Source of the DNA: Ophiocordyceps camponoti-saundersi (nom. inval.) | Taxonomy: Eukaryota > Ascomycota > Sordariomycetes > Hypocreales > Ophiocordycipitaceae | Length of the DNA: 12,983 nucleotides | Assembly: GCA_003339415.1 (NCBI GenBank) | Contig: PDHQ01000634.1 | Coordinates: forward strand, 334-13,316 | Reading direction: 5' to 3' | Shown: piece by piece, positions 1 to 7,200 of the stretch | How the letters are laid out: the number at the start of each line of letters is the position of its first letter | How positions within the stretch are numbered: the first letter of the stretch is position 1 | The notes under the pieces: generated by a model | What the model was told of the DNA's origin: nothing | The model's database searches: none | The model's input: only the letters and a program-made list of their open reading frames with translations | Position numbers and translations under genes: made by a program

Positions 1-51
1 GTCGTGCTTGTCGTTTTTTTACGGTGGCTGTTTTTTCGGGCGGCCGGACGA

Positions 52-53
<2 letters not shown>
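1..53. other. Short segment without RIP bias at left edge
   Basis: These bases contain several TpG dinucleotides, which are nearly absent from most of the window, plus CpG-rich sequence and two T tracts. The composition changes at the G tract that follows. No frame or motif is recognisable in so short a piece. It may be the edge of a sequence that escaped RIP, or the far side of an assembly join. Confidence 0.5.

Positions 54-81
<28 letters not shown>
54..81 (+). repeat. Poly-G tract, 28 bases
   Basis: An uninterrupted run of 28 G residues. Sequence to its left has ordinary TpG content and sequence to its right is RIP-like, so the tract sits at a composition boundary. A run this long can form quadruplex structures and is also a frequent sequencing or gap-join artefact, so its length should not be trusted. 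Confidence 0.95.
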
Positions 82-82
<1 letters not shown>

Positions 83-89
83 GGACAGT

Positions 90-157
90 CCACCACGCTA
101 ATAATCTAAATCTACTACGCGGATAATCTACCACGCGGATAATCTAGGTCCGCGTAG
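90..157. repeat. 16-bp tandem repeat with a 9-bp inverted copy
   Basis: A 16-bp unit (CCACGCGGATAATCTA and variants) occurs at 93-108, 115-130 and 131-146, with a 6-bp spacer after the first copy. CTACGCGGA at 115-123 recurs as its reverse complement at 149-157. Units differ by C/T and G/T changes. From 158 to 376 I see only AT-rich, TpA-rich DNA with no gene. Confidence 0.7.
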
Positions 158-376
158 ATAATCCTAAGTATATGCCTACCTAGGTACTAATTAGAAAGGT
201 ATCTATACTATATAGGTAGGTAGCTAGTTAGGGTCCATAGTTAATCTAAAAGTAATAAAGGTAAGCAGATACTTAGGAATAGAAGTAGAATAGATTATAA
301 TCTTACTAATAGTGCCGGGTAATTATAACTATAAACGGTAAATATAGGCTAACGATTATATTAGGTAGTTAGTTAA

Positions 377-484
377 GATAGAGAGGTTAAAGAGGTAATA
401 GAGATAGGAGAATTAAGGAGACGATAGAGATAGAGAGGTTAAAAAGGTAACGGAGATAGAGAGGTTAAGGAGGTAACGGAGATA
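377..484 (+). repeat. 26-bp tandem repeat, four copies plus a partial
   Basis: Units begin with GATA at 377, 403, 429, 455 and 481, an exact 26-bp period. The consensus is purine-rich: GATAGAGAGGTTAA, then a GGTAA-containing second half. Copies differ mostly by G/A changes. From 485 to about 870 I see no gene, only RIP-degraded DNA with CCTACCTAGG-type palindromic motifs around 821-872. Confidence 0.8.
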
Positions 485-901
485 GGTATTTAGGGGTAGG
501 TTATCTAAGATAGAAAGTTAATAGCGTCTCTTACCTTACCCTAACCCTATACTATTAGTTAAGAGAGGTAGAGGTAAGTACTAACCGAGATAAGAGAAAG
601 ATATTATTATATTCTATATATAGGCTAAGTGTTAATATAGAGACCTATTATATTAGGTAGGTGCCTTAGGTATACCTTTACGGGAGAGGTAAGCAGATAT
701 ATAGTACTATCTAGTAAGGCAGAGAGCAGAGGATATATAGGGGTAATTTATTCGGAAGATAGAAGGTAAGTCGATACTTACTAGGTAAGCTACGTCTTAT
801 AAAAATTAATACCTGCAAGGCCTACCTAGCCTACCTATCTACCTAGGTACTACCTAGGTAGGCAGGTTAGGTAAGAGGTGGAAGTTAGGACGGCAGGGAT
901 A

Positions 902-1585
902 TATTACTTAAAGGATAATAGAGATATAAACTTGCCTGCTTAATACTTATAGCTATTTAACCTACTATTTAACCTAAATAGTATTATTCTTACTAAGGCG
1001 GATAATATAAACCTTAGTAGGCTTAATTATATTAAGTCTAATAATAACTAGCTTGTTATAACGATATGCTATACGGTGTAGGCTAAGATTATAGTCTCTT
1101 TCGTTAAGCATATCGATAAGGGTAAGAAAGATAAAGATATAACGGTCGTCGATTTCGTAGATAAAGATCTAGTTAACCTATCTAAGAAAGCTATTTAAGT
1201 ATCTTACGTAGTTACCTCTAGAGAAGACATAACGTCGCAAGTCCCTATAAAAGGCATATTAGCGTTATCGCCTATTATAGGTATAGAGAGGTTAATACCT
1301 ATTTATAAAGGTGAACTTATTAGACTACTAGACTCGCTTATTACCGAAGCGATAGATCTTAGGAAGGCTATAGTGCTTAATATATGCTATGCGCAAGGTC
1401 TCGCGGAATCGCTAAAACATTTTATTATACTTCGTAGGCAGTATGTTACCTTAATTCACCTAATAAGCCGTAGAGCGGATAATACGAATAGGGATCTGTC
1501 CGATCACCGTTGCTCGACGGTAGCCGCTATTAGAGAGAGGATTTTTTTTTTTATATATGTAATAATAACGATAAGGAAGCAATAA
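902..1585 (+). pseudogene. Unidentified relic coding frame, lightly RIP-mutated
   Basis: A single plus-strand frame (codons starting at 902, 905 and so on) can be followed to a TAA ending at 1585. It crosses only a few internal stops, all TAA or TAG, including one near 1195; from there to 1585 it is fully open (about 129 codons). The predicted protein is mixed and globular-looking, with a charged Lys/Asp-rich patch (DKGKKDKDITVVDFVDK) and later segments such as LITEAIDLRKAIVLN and HLISRRADNTNRDLSDH. I do not recognise the family. The 3' half keeps several CA and TG dinucleotides, so it is among the least mutated parts of the window. No start codon is identifiable upstream, as expected if ATG became ATA. 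The last codons run into the minisatellite, so the natural C-terminus may be lost. A fragment of a mobile element is the likeliest origin, by context only. Confidence 0.5.
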
Positions 1586-1825
1586 GGGTAATAAGGGTAA
1601 TAAGGGTAATAAGGGTAATAAGGGTAATAAGGGTAATAAGGGTGATAAGGGTAATAAGGGTAATAAGGGTAATAAGGGTGATAAGGGTAATAAGGGTAAT
1701 AAGGGTAATAAGGGTAATAAGGGTGATAAGGGTAATAAGGATAATAAGGATAATAAGGGTGATAATAATAATAAGGAAGTAATAAGGGCGATAAGGGTAA
1801 TAAGGATAATAAGGAAGAAGAATAG
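1581..1825 (+). repeat. 9-bp minisatellite AATAAGGGT, about 27 units
   Basis: The unit AATAAGGGT repeats in tandem from 1581, becoming irregular after about 1736 (AATAAGGAT and AATAAGGAAG variants). Four units start with G instead of A, at 1644, 1680, 1725 and 1761, spaced 36, 45 and 36 bp. That gives a higher-order period of four or five units. The G/A difference lies at a TpG site (GGGTGATAA against GGGTAATAA), which is the change RIP makes. The unit resembles a fungal telomere repeat but is 9 bp long and not TTAGGG. On the minus strand the array is open and reads as a Leu/Pro low-complexity chain, which is a by-product of the repeat. Confidence 0.9.
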
Positions 1826-2199
1826 GAAGATAGAAGGGTTAGATAAAAAATCTGATTTTATTTTCCTTACGGTTGCTGCTAGGAGGTGTGCCTTAGGTGC
1901 CCGTTGCGGGTTAGCACTTAGCACCTAATAGCTGCTAGCTGCCCTTAGAGTGTAGAAGAGCTAGTAAAGCCTATAGGGTAGTAGCTTAGAACCTTAGGCT
2001 ATTAACCTCACTAAGCGCCGTTTATAACTACTATCTAAGAGGTAGGGCTTTAGCTTAACTAGTAAAATAATAAAAAAAAAACGAACATATAGAATCTTTA
2101 CGCTATAGTTTTTTTCTATATTTTTTTCTATTTCTCGAATTTATGCGGTTATATATTAGGGAAAAAAACATAGACTTAAACTTATCACCCCTCTATACT
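1826..2199. other. Non-coding stretch with one island of low RIP
   Basis: I see no gene here. Positions 1865-1930 keep many TG and CA dinucleotides, unlike the surroundings. This island contains a perfect 8-bp inverted repeat, TTAGGTGC at 1893-1900 and GCACCTAA at 1921-1928, with a 20-base loop. Positions 2070-2130 hold A and T tracts. The island could be part of a mobile-element terminus, but nothing identifies it. Confidence 0.5.
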
Positions 2200-2831
2200 A
2201 TACTATCTTACTCACTTAGTTACTCACTTACCTATTTACTTACTCGTTTTCCTTATAATAATACTATCTCTTATATATTCTATTACCTTTCGCGACTTAT
2301 AATATCTAGCCGCGGTGGCTCTATAGCGGGCCGTAGCTAAGGCAGCGTACGAGGTCGAGGCGGCAGTTCTAGCCGCGGCGGCCGTAGTATCCCGCAGACG
2401 CTAGACCGGCAATCGGGCAGTTTCTAGCAGGTACTTATCGATCCGTAGCTCTAGAGCTAAGGTAGCCGTGGTGTATTCTCGCCGTAGCCCGAGTCCTAGG
2501 GAGGCAATAGCGGTGTATTCTTAACGCACTACCTTACTATGCTTAGACCTAGCAGTCGTAGTGCCTTTAAGTAGGAAGAATAGCCTGCTATAACTCCCGT
2601 TATCTATAGTCTCCTAGAGGCCTAGGGCGAGAAATCTCTAGATATGCTAGACATACTTAGTCGCCGTTATTAATTTATTTTTCTTTATAACGTATTCTTT
2701 ATAGATAGTATCTTAAAGGCTTTCCTAAGAGTAAACCTTACGCCGGCGGATATTTAGAGTCTTCGTAATAAGGCCTAGGGGTACTATAACGACTATTAGA
2801 ATAAGTTCCTCTAGCAGGGCCTTTACCGCTA
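2200..2831 (-). pseudogene. Unidentified minus-strand relic, Ala-rich and helical
   Basis: Read on the minus strand from 2831 towards 2240, one frame stays in phase for about 195 codons with only seven stops, all TAA or TAG, so no indels are needed. Replacing those stops by Gln or Trp gives a protein-like chain: a hydrophobic start (LLEELILIVVIVPLGLI), a basic RRRK patch, a middle part with HSKVVR, two related pieces EYTAIASLGLGL and EYTTATLALEL, then an Ala-rich helix-prone segment (TTAAAARTAASTSYAALATA) and a basic tail. Leu codons are mostly CTA and TTA, the silent products expected from CTG and TTG under RIP. I do not recognise the family. The plus-strand reading of 2143-2340 overlaps its 3' end and is probably a shadow. 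The frame begins beside the C15 tract, opposite a divergent relic. Beyond about 2240 the frame decays. Confidence 0.5.
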
Positions 2832-2832
2832 G

Positions 2833-2847
2833 CCCCCCCCCCCCCCC
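2833..2847 (+). repeat. Poly-C tract, 15 bases
   Basis: Fifteen consecutive C residues between two divergent relic frames. Read in frame it would give poly-Pro on the plus strand or poly-Gly on the minus strand, so it could be the remains of a low-complexity coding stretch as easily as an intergenic homopolymer. Its length is unreliable in short-read data. Confidence 0.9.
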
Positions 2848-3765
2848 TATAAAGAAAACTAAACCTAATAAGATATCTAAAAGTAAATAGGTAATAACCG
2901 AAATAGCGGTGAATTATAAAAGATATATCGAGCGCCGAGCATAGTATAAGCTCTAGATATCGCTCTTAGAAAGGACTTTATCGTAAGTTATCTATGCTTA
3001 TGCTTTTAGGAATAACTATAGGCTAGTTATAAGATAGCGTTTATAGAAAAGTGGAAATATACTACGTTACGACGGTTAGCCGGTTAATAGCGAGAGGCTA
3101 TAGTTTATATCGGCTAATATTCCGTAGCTTAGGCGATACGAGATAAGAAAAGTAAGTTTCTCGTTTGCCGAAGAGGCGGTTAGCCTAATTATATAGGTAA
3201 GAGATATTTGCGACGAAGATAGTTCGTAAATCGGTGCTAGGCAGTGCTATATCTACTAGATAAATGCTTAGGGTATAATTCCCTATAAAGAGGCTCCGGC
3301 TCCGTTGTTCTTAGACGCCTATTTAGCACCGCTATAATTCGCGAATTAGTTTTCAGATTAATAATATAAACGGTTATAGTAAACTTACGGGCATAGAATT
3401 AGTTCTAGTAAGTAGTAGTTTTAATAAAATTAATAGTACCGGCTAGAGACTATTTAAGACTATTAGTCGCCCTAGCTTAGTTAGAATAAGCATATTTTAG
3501 GGGTATAACCTAGTCTAGGCTTTACGGTGAAAATACTAGTACCCTACGCCGGATTTAAACTAACTATTTAGCTTAAGAGAGACCGAGATCTTAAGACGCT
3601 CGACTACTACCGAAGGAGGGCTATTATTATAATTAACGCGGTTATAATAGACGATACCGTCGAGAGCGAAGGAGTAATATATTCGCCGCCGCGGGTCTAT
3701 TAGATATACTAGCTTTTATTATTCTTACTACTAACGCGGTAACGATCGTTAAGGACCGTAGCGGT
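2848..3765 (+). pseudogene. Unidentified relic frame, Gln-rich in its middle
   Basis: One plus-strand frame (frame 2; codons at 2882, 3152, 3410, 3662) can be followed without a phase change for about 300 codons. It is broken by many TAA and TAG codons and no obvious TGA. The order is a basic N-terminal part, a segment SFSFAEEAVSLII near 3155-3195, CDEDSS near 3210, a Pro/Ala piece (YKEAPAPLFLDAYLAPL) near 3285-3335, clusters of consecutive stops at 3350-3445 that fit an original run of Gln codons, and VESEGVIYSPPRVY near 3659-3700. Stop clusters from CAA and CAG are what RIP does to a poly-Gln linker. I do not recognise the family. The last 140 bp form the left arm of a large palindrome, whose right arm encodes the same peptide on the other strand. 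The frame may extend 5' through the C15 tract as poly-Pro. Confidence 0.45.
3626..3755 (+). repeat. Left arm of a large imperfect palindrome
   Basis: This arm matches the reverse complement of 3768-3903. The best part pairs 3671-3750 with about 3771-3848; outer parts pair with more mismatches. Most differences are transitions. For example TGGTG in the right arm (read in the same sense) is TAATA here, near 3675-3680, three G-to-A changes. Both arms encode a version of the peptide EGV(I/V)YSPPRVY, so the structure is an inverted duplication of coding sequence rather than a chance hairpin. Confidence 0.8.
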
Positions 3766-3767
3766 AA

Positions 3768-3903
3768 ATATTAACGATAACCGCGTTAATAATAAGAATA
3801 AGAAAGGCTAGTATAACTAATAGACGCGCGGCGGCGAATACACCACTCCTTCGACCCCGACGGAGTCGTTAGTTATAGACGCGTCGATAACGAGAGTAAG
3901 AGA
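3768..3903 (-). repeat. Right arm of the large palindrome
   Basis: Inverted copy of 3626-3755 with a short spacer. It keeps CACCACTCC at 3841-3849, where the left arm has lost the equivalent CpA sites. Conversely it has ATTATT where the left arm keeps ACTACT. The arms were therefore mutated independently after duplication. On the minus strand it reads VEGVVYSPPRVY. Confidence 0.8.
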
Positions 3904-3905
3904 AG

Positions 3906-4080
3906 TGATTTTTTTTTTATCTCTATTTATACCTAAGGGCTGCCTTAGGTATTATATACGAAAGGATACGTACCTATTCGAAGTAATTCCGATAGATAGG
4001 AATAATAATACTAAGATTAAATAAAAGAATAATACGAATAATAAAGTTAGCGTTAAAATACTCGCGATATCTAATTAACG
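3906..4080. other. Spacer with T tract and a perfect 8-bp hairpin
   Basis: A T9 run at about 3910-3918 is followed by ACCTAAGG (3931-3938), a 4-base loop and CCTTAGGT (3943-3950), a perfect inverted repeat. No gene is visible before the Gag-like frame. This may include the degenerate 5' leader or LTR edge of the Copia relic, but I could not find a matching 3' LTR copy. Confidence 0.45.
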
Positions 4081-4082
4081 GG

Positions 4083-4756
4083 TTCCTTGATATATCTAAG
4101 TACCGGGAGAAATCGTTATATTAAAGCGCGGAGACCTATGCCCGTATAACTTCGTACGAAGCGACGCCGATACCGGAACTATTAATAGCCCCTATAACGA
4201 TCCCTATAAGCCCGGCTTTCATATTACACCGCGTACGACTAGTCTAGGATAAGCTAATTACGCACGAGAAGGTTATAGCTTTTAGTAAGGGATAGTAGAA
4301 GGACTAAAACTATTTAAGGCGACCGTACGATATCTGCACGTTAAAGCTAAGCTATTTATATCGTACCGCCGAAGGATTAGCATAAGCGGAAGATTAGTAC
4401 TACGCTATCTTTCCGGATATCCTTAAAGGGCCCGCGTAATTATACTACCTCTATTATATAGGACCCGACAAGACTTAGGACGAGATCTAATCGATAGCCG
4501 ATTCGTATCTTAATATAGGAAAGAATTATGCGGAATACCGGATAAGATAGACCGGCATAAGGTCTGCTATAGAATAAGGAAAATTCCCTAAGAAATTAAT
4601 GCCTGAAGTCCTCGAAGAACTTATCGGGAAGATATAACTCGTATAAGATACCCTCGGCGAAGTAGCGGCTAAAGTTTACGCCGCGATAACGAGAGCGTGC
4701 CGTAGCGTAGTAGATAATACTCGTTACTCGTTAACTAAATATCCTCTTACGAAGTT
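4083..4756 (+). pseudogene. Copia-type retrotransposon Gag relic
   Basis: A single frame (frame 3) runs about 225 codons through RIP stops that are all TAA or TAG. Its order resembles fungal Ty1/Copia Gag: a Pro/Ile-rich N-terminal part, a segment YLRRPYDICTLKLSYLY near 4311-4361, FPDILKGP near 4410-4433 followed by a Tyr-rich strip (LYYLYYI), then KFPKKLMPEVLEELIGKI near 4575-4635, and ITRACRSV near 4688-4712. In fungal elements the same positions carry F..ML.GPAL.YYYD, a conserved leucine-rich helix and NACRG. The similarity is recalled from the family, not computed. Gag would form the virus-like particle that packages element RNA. No start codon can be fixed because ATG is depleted. The frame ends in the T-rich run near 4757-4790. 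Downstream comes the zinc-knuckle-like segment. The copy is dead, with well over ten stops. Confidence 0.65.
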
Positions 4757-4790
4757 TATTTTTTTTTTTTATTTTTTTTATTCTTTTTTT
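4757..4790 (+). repeat. T-rich run
   Basis: Almost pure T with a few A and C, directly after the recognisable Gag frame. It may be slippage-expanded sequence inside Gag, or an insertion that cuts the polyprotein. Confidence 0.8.
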
Positions 4791-4849
4791 CTATTCCTCG
4801 TATAGGTATATATATTATAATATTACTACGAATAGAGGGAATCGGTCGG

Positions 4850-5285
4850 GCGGATTCCCTAGTTACCGTACGAATTGCCCTTATAGAATTTTAGTATAAG
4901 GAAACTTAAGCAAGTTCGCTTCGACGAATATCGTATATTTCCTCGTACGAAGAAGCGCTACTTTATCTACGAGAAGAAGATTACTAGTCGATAAATCGTA
5001 AGGAAGACGAATTCGATATATGCCTCCTCGAATATAAAGGACACGATAACGGTATTAATAAATCGTCGTACGAAGAGGAGGGCGCTACCGAAAAAGCCGC
5101 GAAATTCGTCCCCTCGAGTACTCTTTTATATCGATTTATAAGGTAGATATTTTCGCACGGCAGGCCGTACGACGGGGCAGTTAAGTCTTCGTCGCCGATA
5201 CCTATCGTAGGGAGTACTATAGATAGCTTTACGATATTATCGCCCGCGAACTTCTCGATCGTTAGTAAAGATTAGAGGCGCTTAT
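4850..5285 (+). pseudogene. Degenerate zinc-knuckle and post-Gag region of the Copia relic
   Basis: Near 4959-4970 the frame used by Gag reads YFIY, which becomes CFIC if two TAC codons were TGC. After a frame change near 4971-4979 it continues DY*S, matching the CWS that follows the first Cys pair in fungal Copia nucleocapsids. RIP turns TGC into TAC, so both zinc ligands would be lost to Tyr. The new frame (frame 2) then runs through KEDEFDICLLEYKGHDN and a Glu/Ser/Pro-rich stretch to about 5280 with few stops. I see no DTG or DSG aspartic-protease motif and no HHCC integrase motif before reverse transcriptase sequence appears. The junction with the RT end lies somewhere in 5150-5290, where two frames overlap. 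Confidence 0.45.
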
Positions 5286-5286
5286 A

Positions 5287-6168
5287 GAATTTAACTATGG
5301 ACGAGTTTACCTTAAGGGTAATAGTATTACCTTAAAATAGAAGGGACGGGTATAGGTATTATAGATTATTAGCCTAGCCGAGTAGGACGCGCCGTAGGTA
5401 TACCTTCCGTAACGTAAGCGAGATGCGTAGATCCTATCTATTTGCTAGCCCGAAGTAGGGACGACCTCTCGGCCGCTGCCCGAGTCTAGACCCCGAAAAA
5501 GGAGGACTCGACGCCTTAAATAACCGCGTACGATAGCATATAGGGAAATCCGATCGAGTACTAGGCTCTATCCCTCTTAACCCCCTTCGTATAAAGCTCT
5601 AGATATTTAGCGAGGGCTAGTTTGCGGATAATAAGGACCTATATTAGCAGATAGGATTCGTCGTTATTCTAAGTAAGGAGATAGCTCGTACGGAGACCGA
5701 AGTCTCTATTTACGGTAATATTAAGCTCTAGTCCTTAGGGAAGTATAAGATAGTAATAGGAAGCGTGCCTACGGGCGAACTATACGATATCGTATAAGTG
5801 GTTAATAGTGGTATCGCCCTTAACGCTACGGTTAAGAAGATCGTAAGAAGCTTATAGCTGCCGGAGTCCGTTTAAAGCCTTATATAAAGTAATAATCGCT
5901 CTAGCTGCCTTATTAACCTAGGTAGTATAAGATAGAAGAGGCTTATAATCGATATAATAGGCTTACGTGAATTATACGAAAGGAAGAAAATTACCGCGAT
6001 ATTCTAGATCGATAGGAAAAAAATAATCCGGCCGAGGCTATAACGAAGAAAGGTTATAATAACGCTCTCGGATAACTAGTTAAGATAAATAAGATAACGG
6101 TTAGGATAGAAGTAGTTACCGAAGTGATCCCGCCGCGGGCGCCTATAAAAGTAATTTCTATAGATTAA
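5287..6168 (+). pseudogene. Copia reverse transcriptase C-terminus and RNase H relic
   Basis: The clearest identification in the window. From 5287 the frame reads EFNYGRVYLKGNSITLK, as in the part of fungal Copia RT after the catalytic core. DDLSAAARV follows at 5460, then ALNNRV, SIPLNP and FADNKDLY near 5510-5645. RNase H follows: QIGFVVILSKE near 5648-5680, GELYDIV near 5774-5794, KRLIIDIIGLRELYERKKI at 5936-5992, and NNPAEAITKKGYNNAL at 6022-6069 (family: NPADAMTK...NAL). RNase H removes the RNA strand during cDNA synthesis. In-frame stops at 5645, 5729, 5795, 5855, 5873, 5885, 5933, 6005 and 6073 are all TAA or TAG. Phase changes occur near 5458, near 5500 and at the A7 run 6017-6023. 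TAA at 6166 may be the true end or a mutated Gln codon. The palm YxDD region is not seen. Confidence 0.85.
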
Positions 6169-6277
6169 ATATTAGCGCCGCCTCCCGCCCTTACTAATTA
6201 TCCGATAACGCAGTCGGCAATATAAGCGCCGGCATACGATAACGGCGGCGTACCTAAGAAAGGGCGAGAGGCTTATC

Positions 6278-6318
<41 letters not shown>
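6278..6318 (+). repeat. TTA/ATT trinucleotide microsatellite
   Basis: About 13 copies of TTA (AAT on the minus strand) follow the Copia relic. On the minus strand in the frame of the next feature it reads as poly-Asn, so it may be the end of a low-complexity coding tract rather than a free microsatellite. Confidence 0.9.
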
Positions 6319-6447
6319 CCTCCTCGTGCTTACTATCGTTGTCCTCCTCTTTATTATTATCTTCTTTATCTTCGTCGTCTTCGTCGTTATCTACGTCTTC
6401 GTCGTTATCCTCGTTTTCGTCTATATTATTATCGTTATCGTCCTAGG
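6279..6447 (-). pseudogene. Possible acidic Asp/Glu/Asn-rich relic on minus strand
   Basis: On the minus strand GAC, GAT, GAA, GAG and AAC codons alternate from about 6443 to 6319, giving runs such as DDNDNNIDENEDNDEDVDND, followed by poly-Asn in the microsatellite. There is no stop inside this stretch. Acidic, Asn-rich linkers are common in fungal proteins. The plus-strand reading of the same bases is an unbroken run of Ile, Val, Leu and Phe with no polar breaks, less credible as a protein. Upstream on the minus strand (6448-6700) I cannot extend the frame convincingly. It may be only a diverged trinucleotide repeat. Confidence 0.35.
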
Positions 6448-6925
6448 TGCGATAATAATCGCACGCGCTCCCGCGGGAGTCCTAAATATACGACGCGCAC
6501 GCGCCCCTTTAGTAGCCGCGCACGCGCTAGCAGCTAAAGAAGGGAATACTCCCTCGCTAGAGGCACCGACGACCGTAGGGCCCTTAGGCAGGGAACCGAC
6601 CGGCAGCTTAGATAATAATCGCCCGGTAATAAGATGGACGACGGACTACCTTAGCGACGAGCTCGACGGGGGTCTCGCCCGGGCGCAGGCGAAGAGTAAT
6701 ATTATATAATATCCTAGAGAGGTAGAGATATTCCTTATCCTACCGTATAATTAGCAGATATTTACTAAAATATACCGTACGAAGGAGATATATATAAAGA
6801 TAGTAGCCTAAAGAAATTTAGCCCTAACTTCGTCGTCCGAGCCGAGAGTAATAGTAACGAGCTCGTTAGAGAGGGGTAAGCGACCGAGTATAATAGCGAT
6901 AGATATTTTTTTTTCCCCCCCCTTA
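6326..6925 (+). pseudogene. Unidentified relic with a 127-codon open stretch
   Basis: An open frame runs 6326-6709. Its first third (6326-6445) is a hydrophobic chain that is probably the antisense of an acidic repeat. From about 6460 it looks like protein: RARAPLVAAHALAAKEGN, then a Pro/Thr/Gly-rich piece, then VIRWTTDYLSDELDGGLARA near 6630-6690. Past the TAA at 6707 the same frame continues through two or three more TAA/TAG codons with YPREVEIFLILPYN and SSSEPRVIVTSSLERGKRPS to about 6900. So the stop at 6707 is probably RIP damage and the real unit is longer than the open frame. The stretch 6440-6700 is GC-richer and rich in CpG. Family not recognised. Confidence 0.4.
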
Positions 6926-7200
6926 TCGTCGTTATCGTTCTACTTCTACTTATCTTTATTCTTCGTGCGACGAAACTACTACCGCCGATAGTACTAATAC
7001 TAATAATAATAGTAATAGTAGTATTTCGAGGTTACTACTACTTCTACGGAGGATAAAAAGGGAAGAAATTTTCTCTTGTACGGAAGAGAGAGGAGGGCAA
7101 CCTTCCTACCGTATAAGCCTATAAGCTGCGAATAACGACTTATAAGTTACTACCGCCCGGCAGGATAACTCTATCCTAGGTACCGGTAAGTATAGTATCT
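6903..7200 (+). other. Linker with T/C run and candidate poly-Gln remnant
   Basis: A T9 run passes into a C9 run near 6906-6922. Near 6985-7025 one plus frame holds a chain of consecutive TAA and TAG codons, consistent with an original CAA/CAG poly-Gln tract turned to stops, followed by FEVTTTSTEDKKGR. This may join the relic before it to the one after it, but phase cannot be established. Confidence 0.3.

Noticed and set aside
90..484. Short regular repeats that might suggest a CRISPR array
   Set aside because: The 16-bp and 26-bp units are directly tandem, with no unique spacers of constant length, and the DNA is fungal in character.
539..548. CCCTAACCCT, resembling a telomere repeat
   Set aside because: Only ten bases and no array, so chance is enough in AT-rich DNA. 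It does not show a subtelomeric position.
1460..1924. 154-codon open frame on the minus strand rich in Leu and Pro
   Set aside because: It is the antisense of the AATAAGGGT minisatellite plus flanks. The period makes it open, and the product is a monotonous LPLLPLL chain.
1865..1930. Possible tRNA or structured RNA around the 8-bp inverted repeat
   Set aside because: No cloverleaf, no TTCRA-type T-loop and no acceptor pairing could be found.
2143..2340. 65-codon plus-strand open frame
   Set aside because: It overlaps the 3' end of a better-supported minus-strand relic and shows no recognisable composition or context.
6326..6445. Apparent membrane segment rich in Ile, Val and Phe
   Set aside because: It is an unbroken run of GTC, TTC, ATC and TTA codons that are the antisense of Asp/Glu/Asn codons. 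No transmembrane protein has this pattern.
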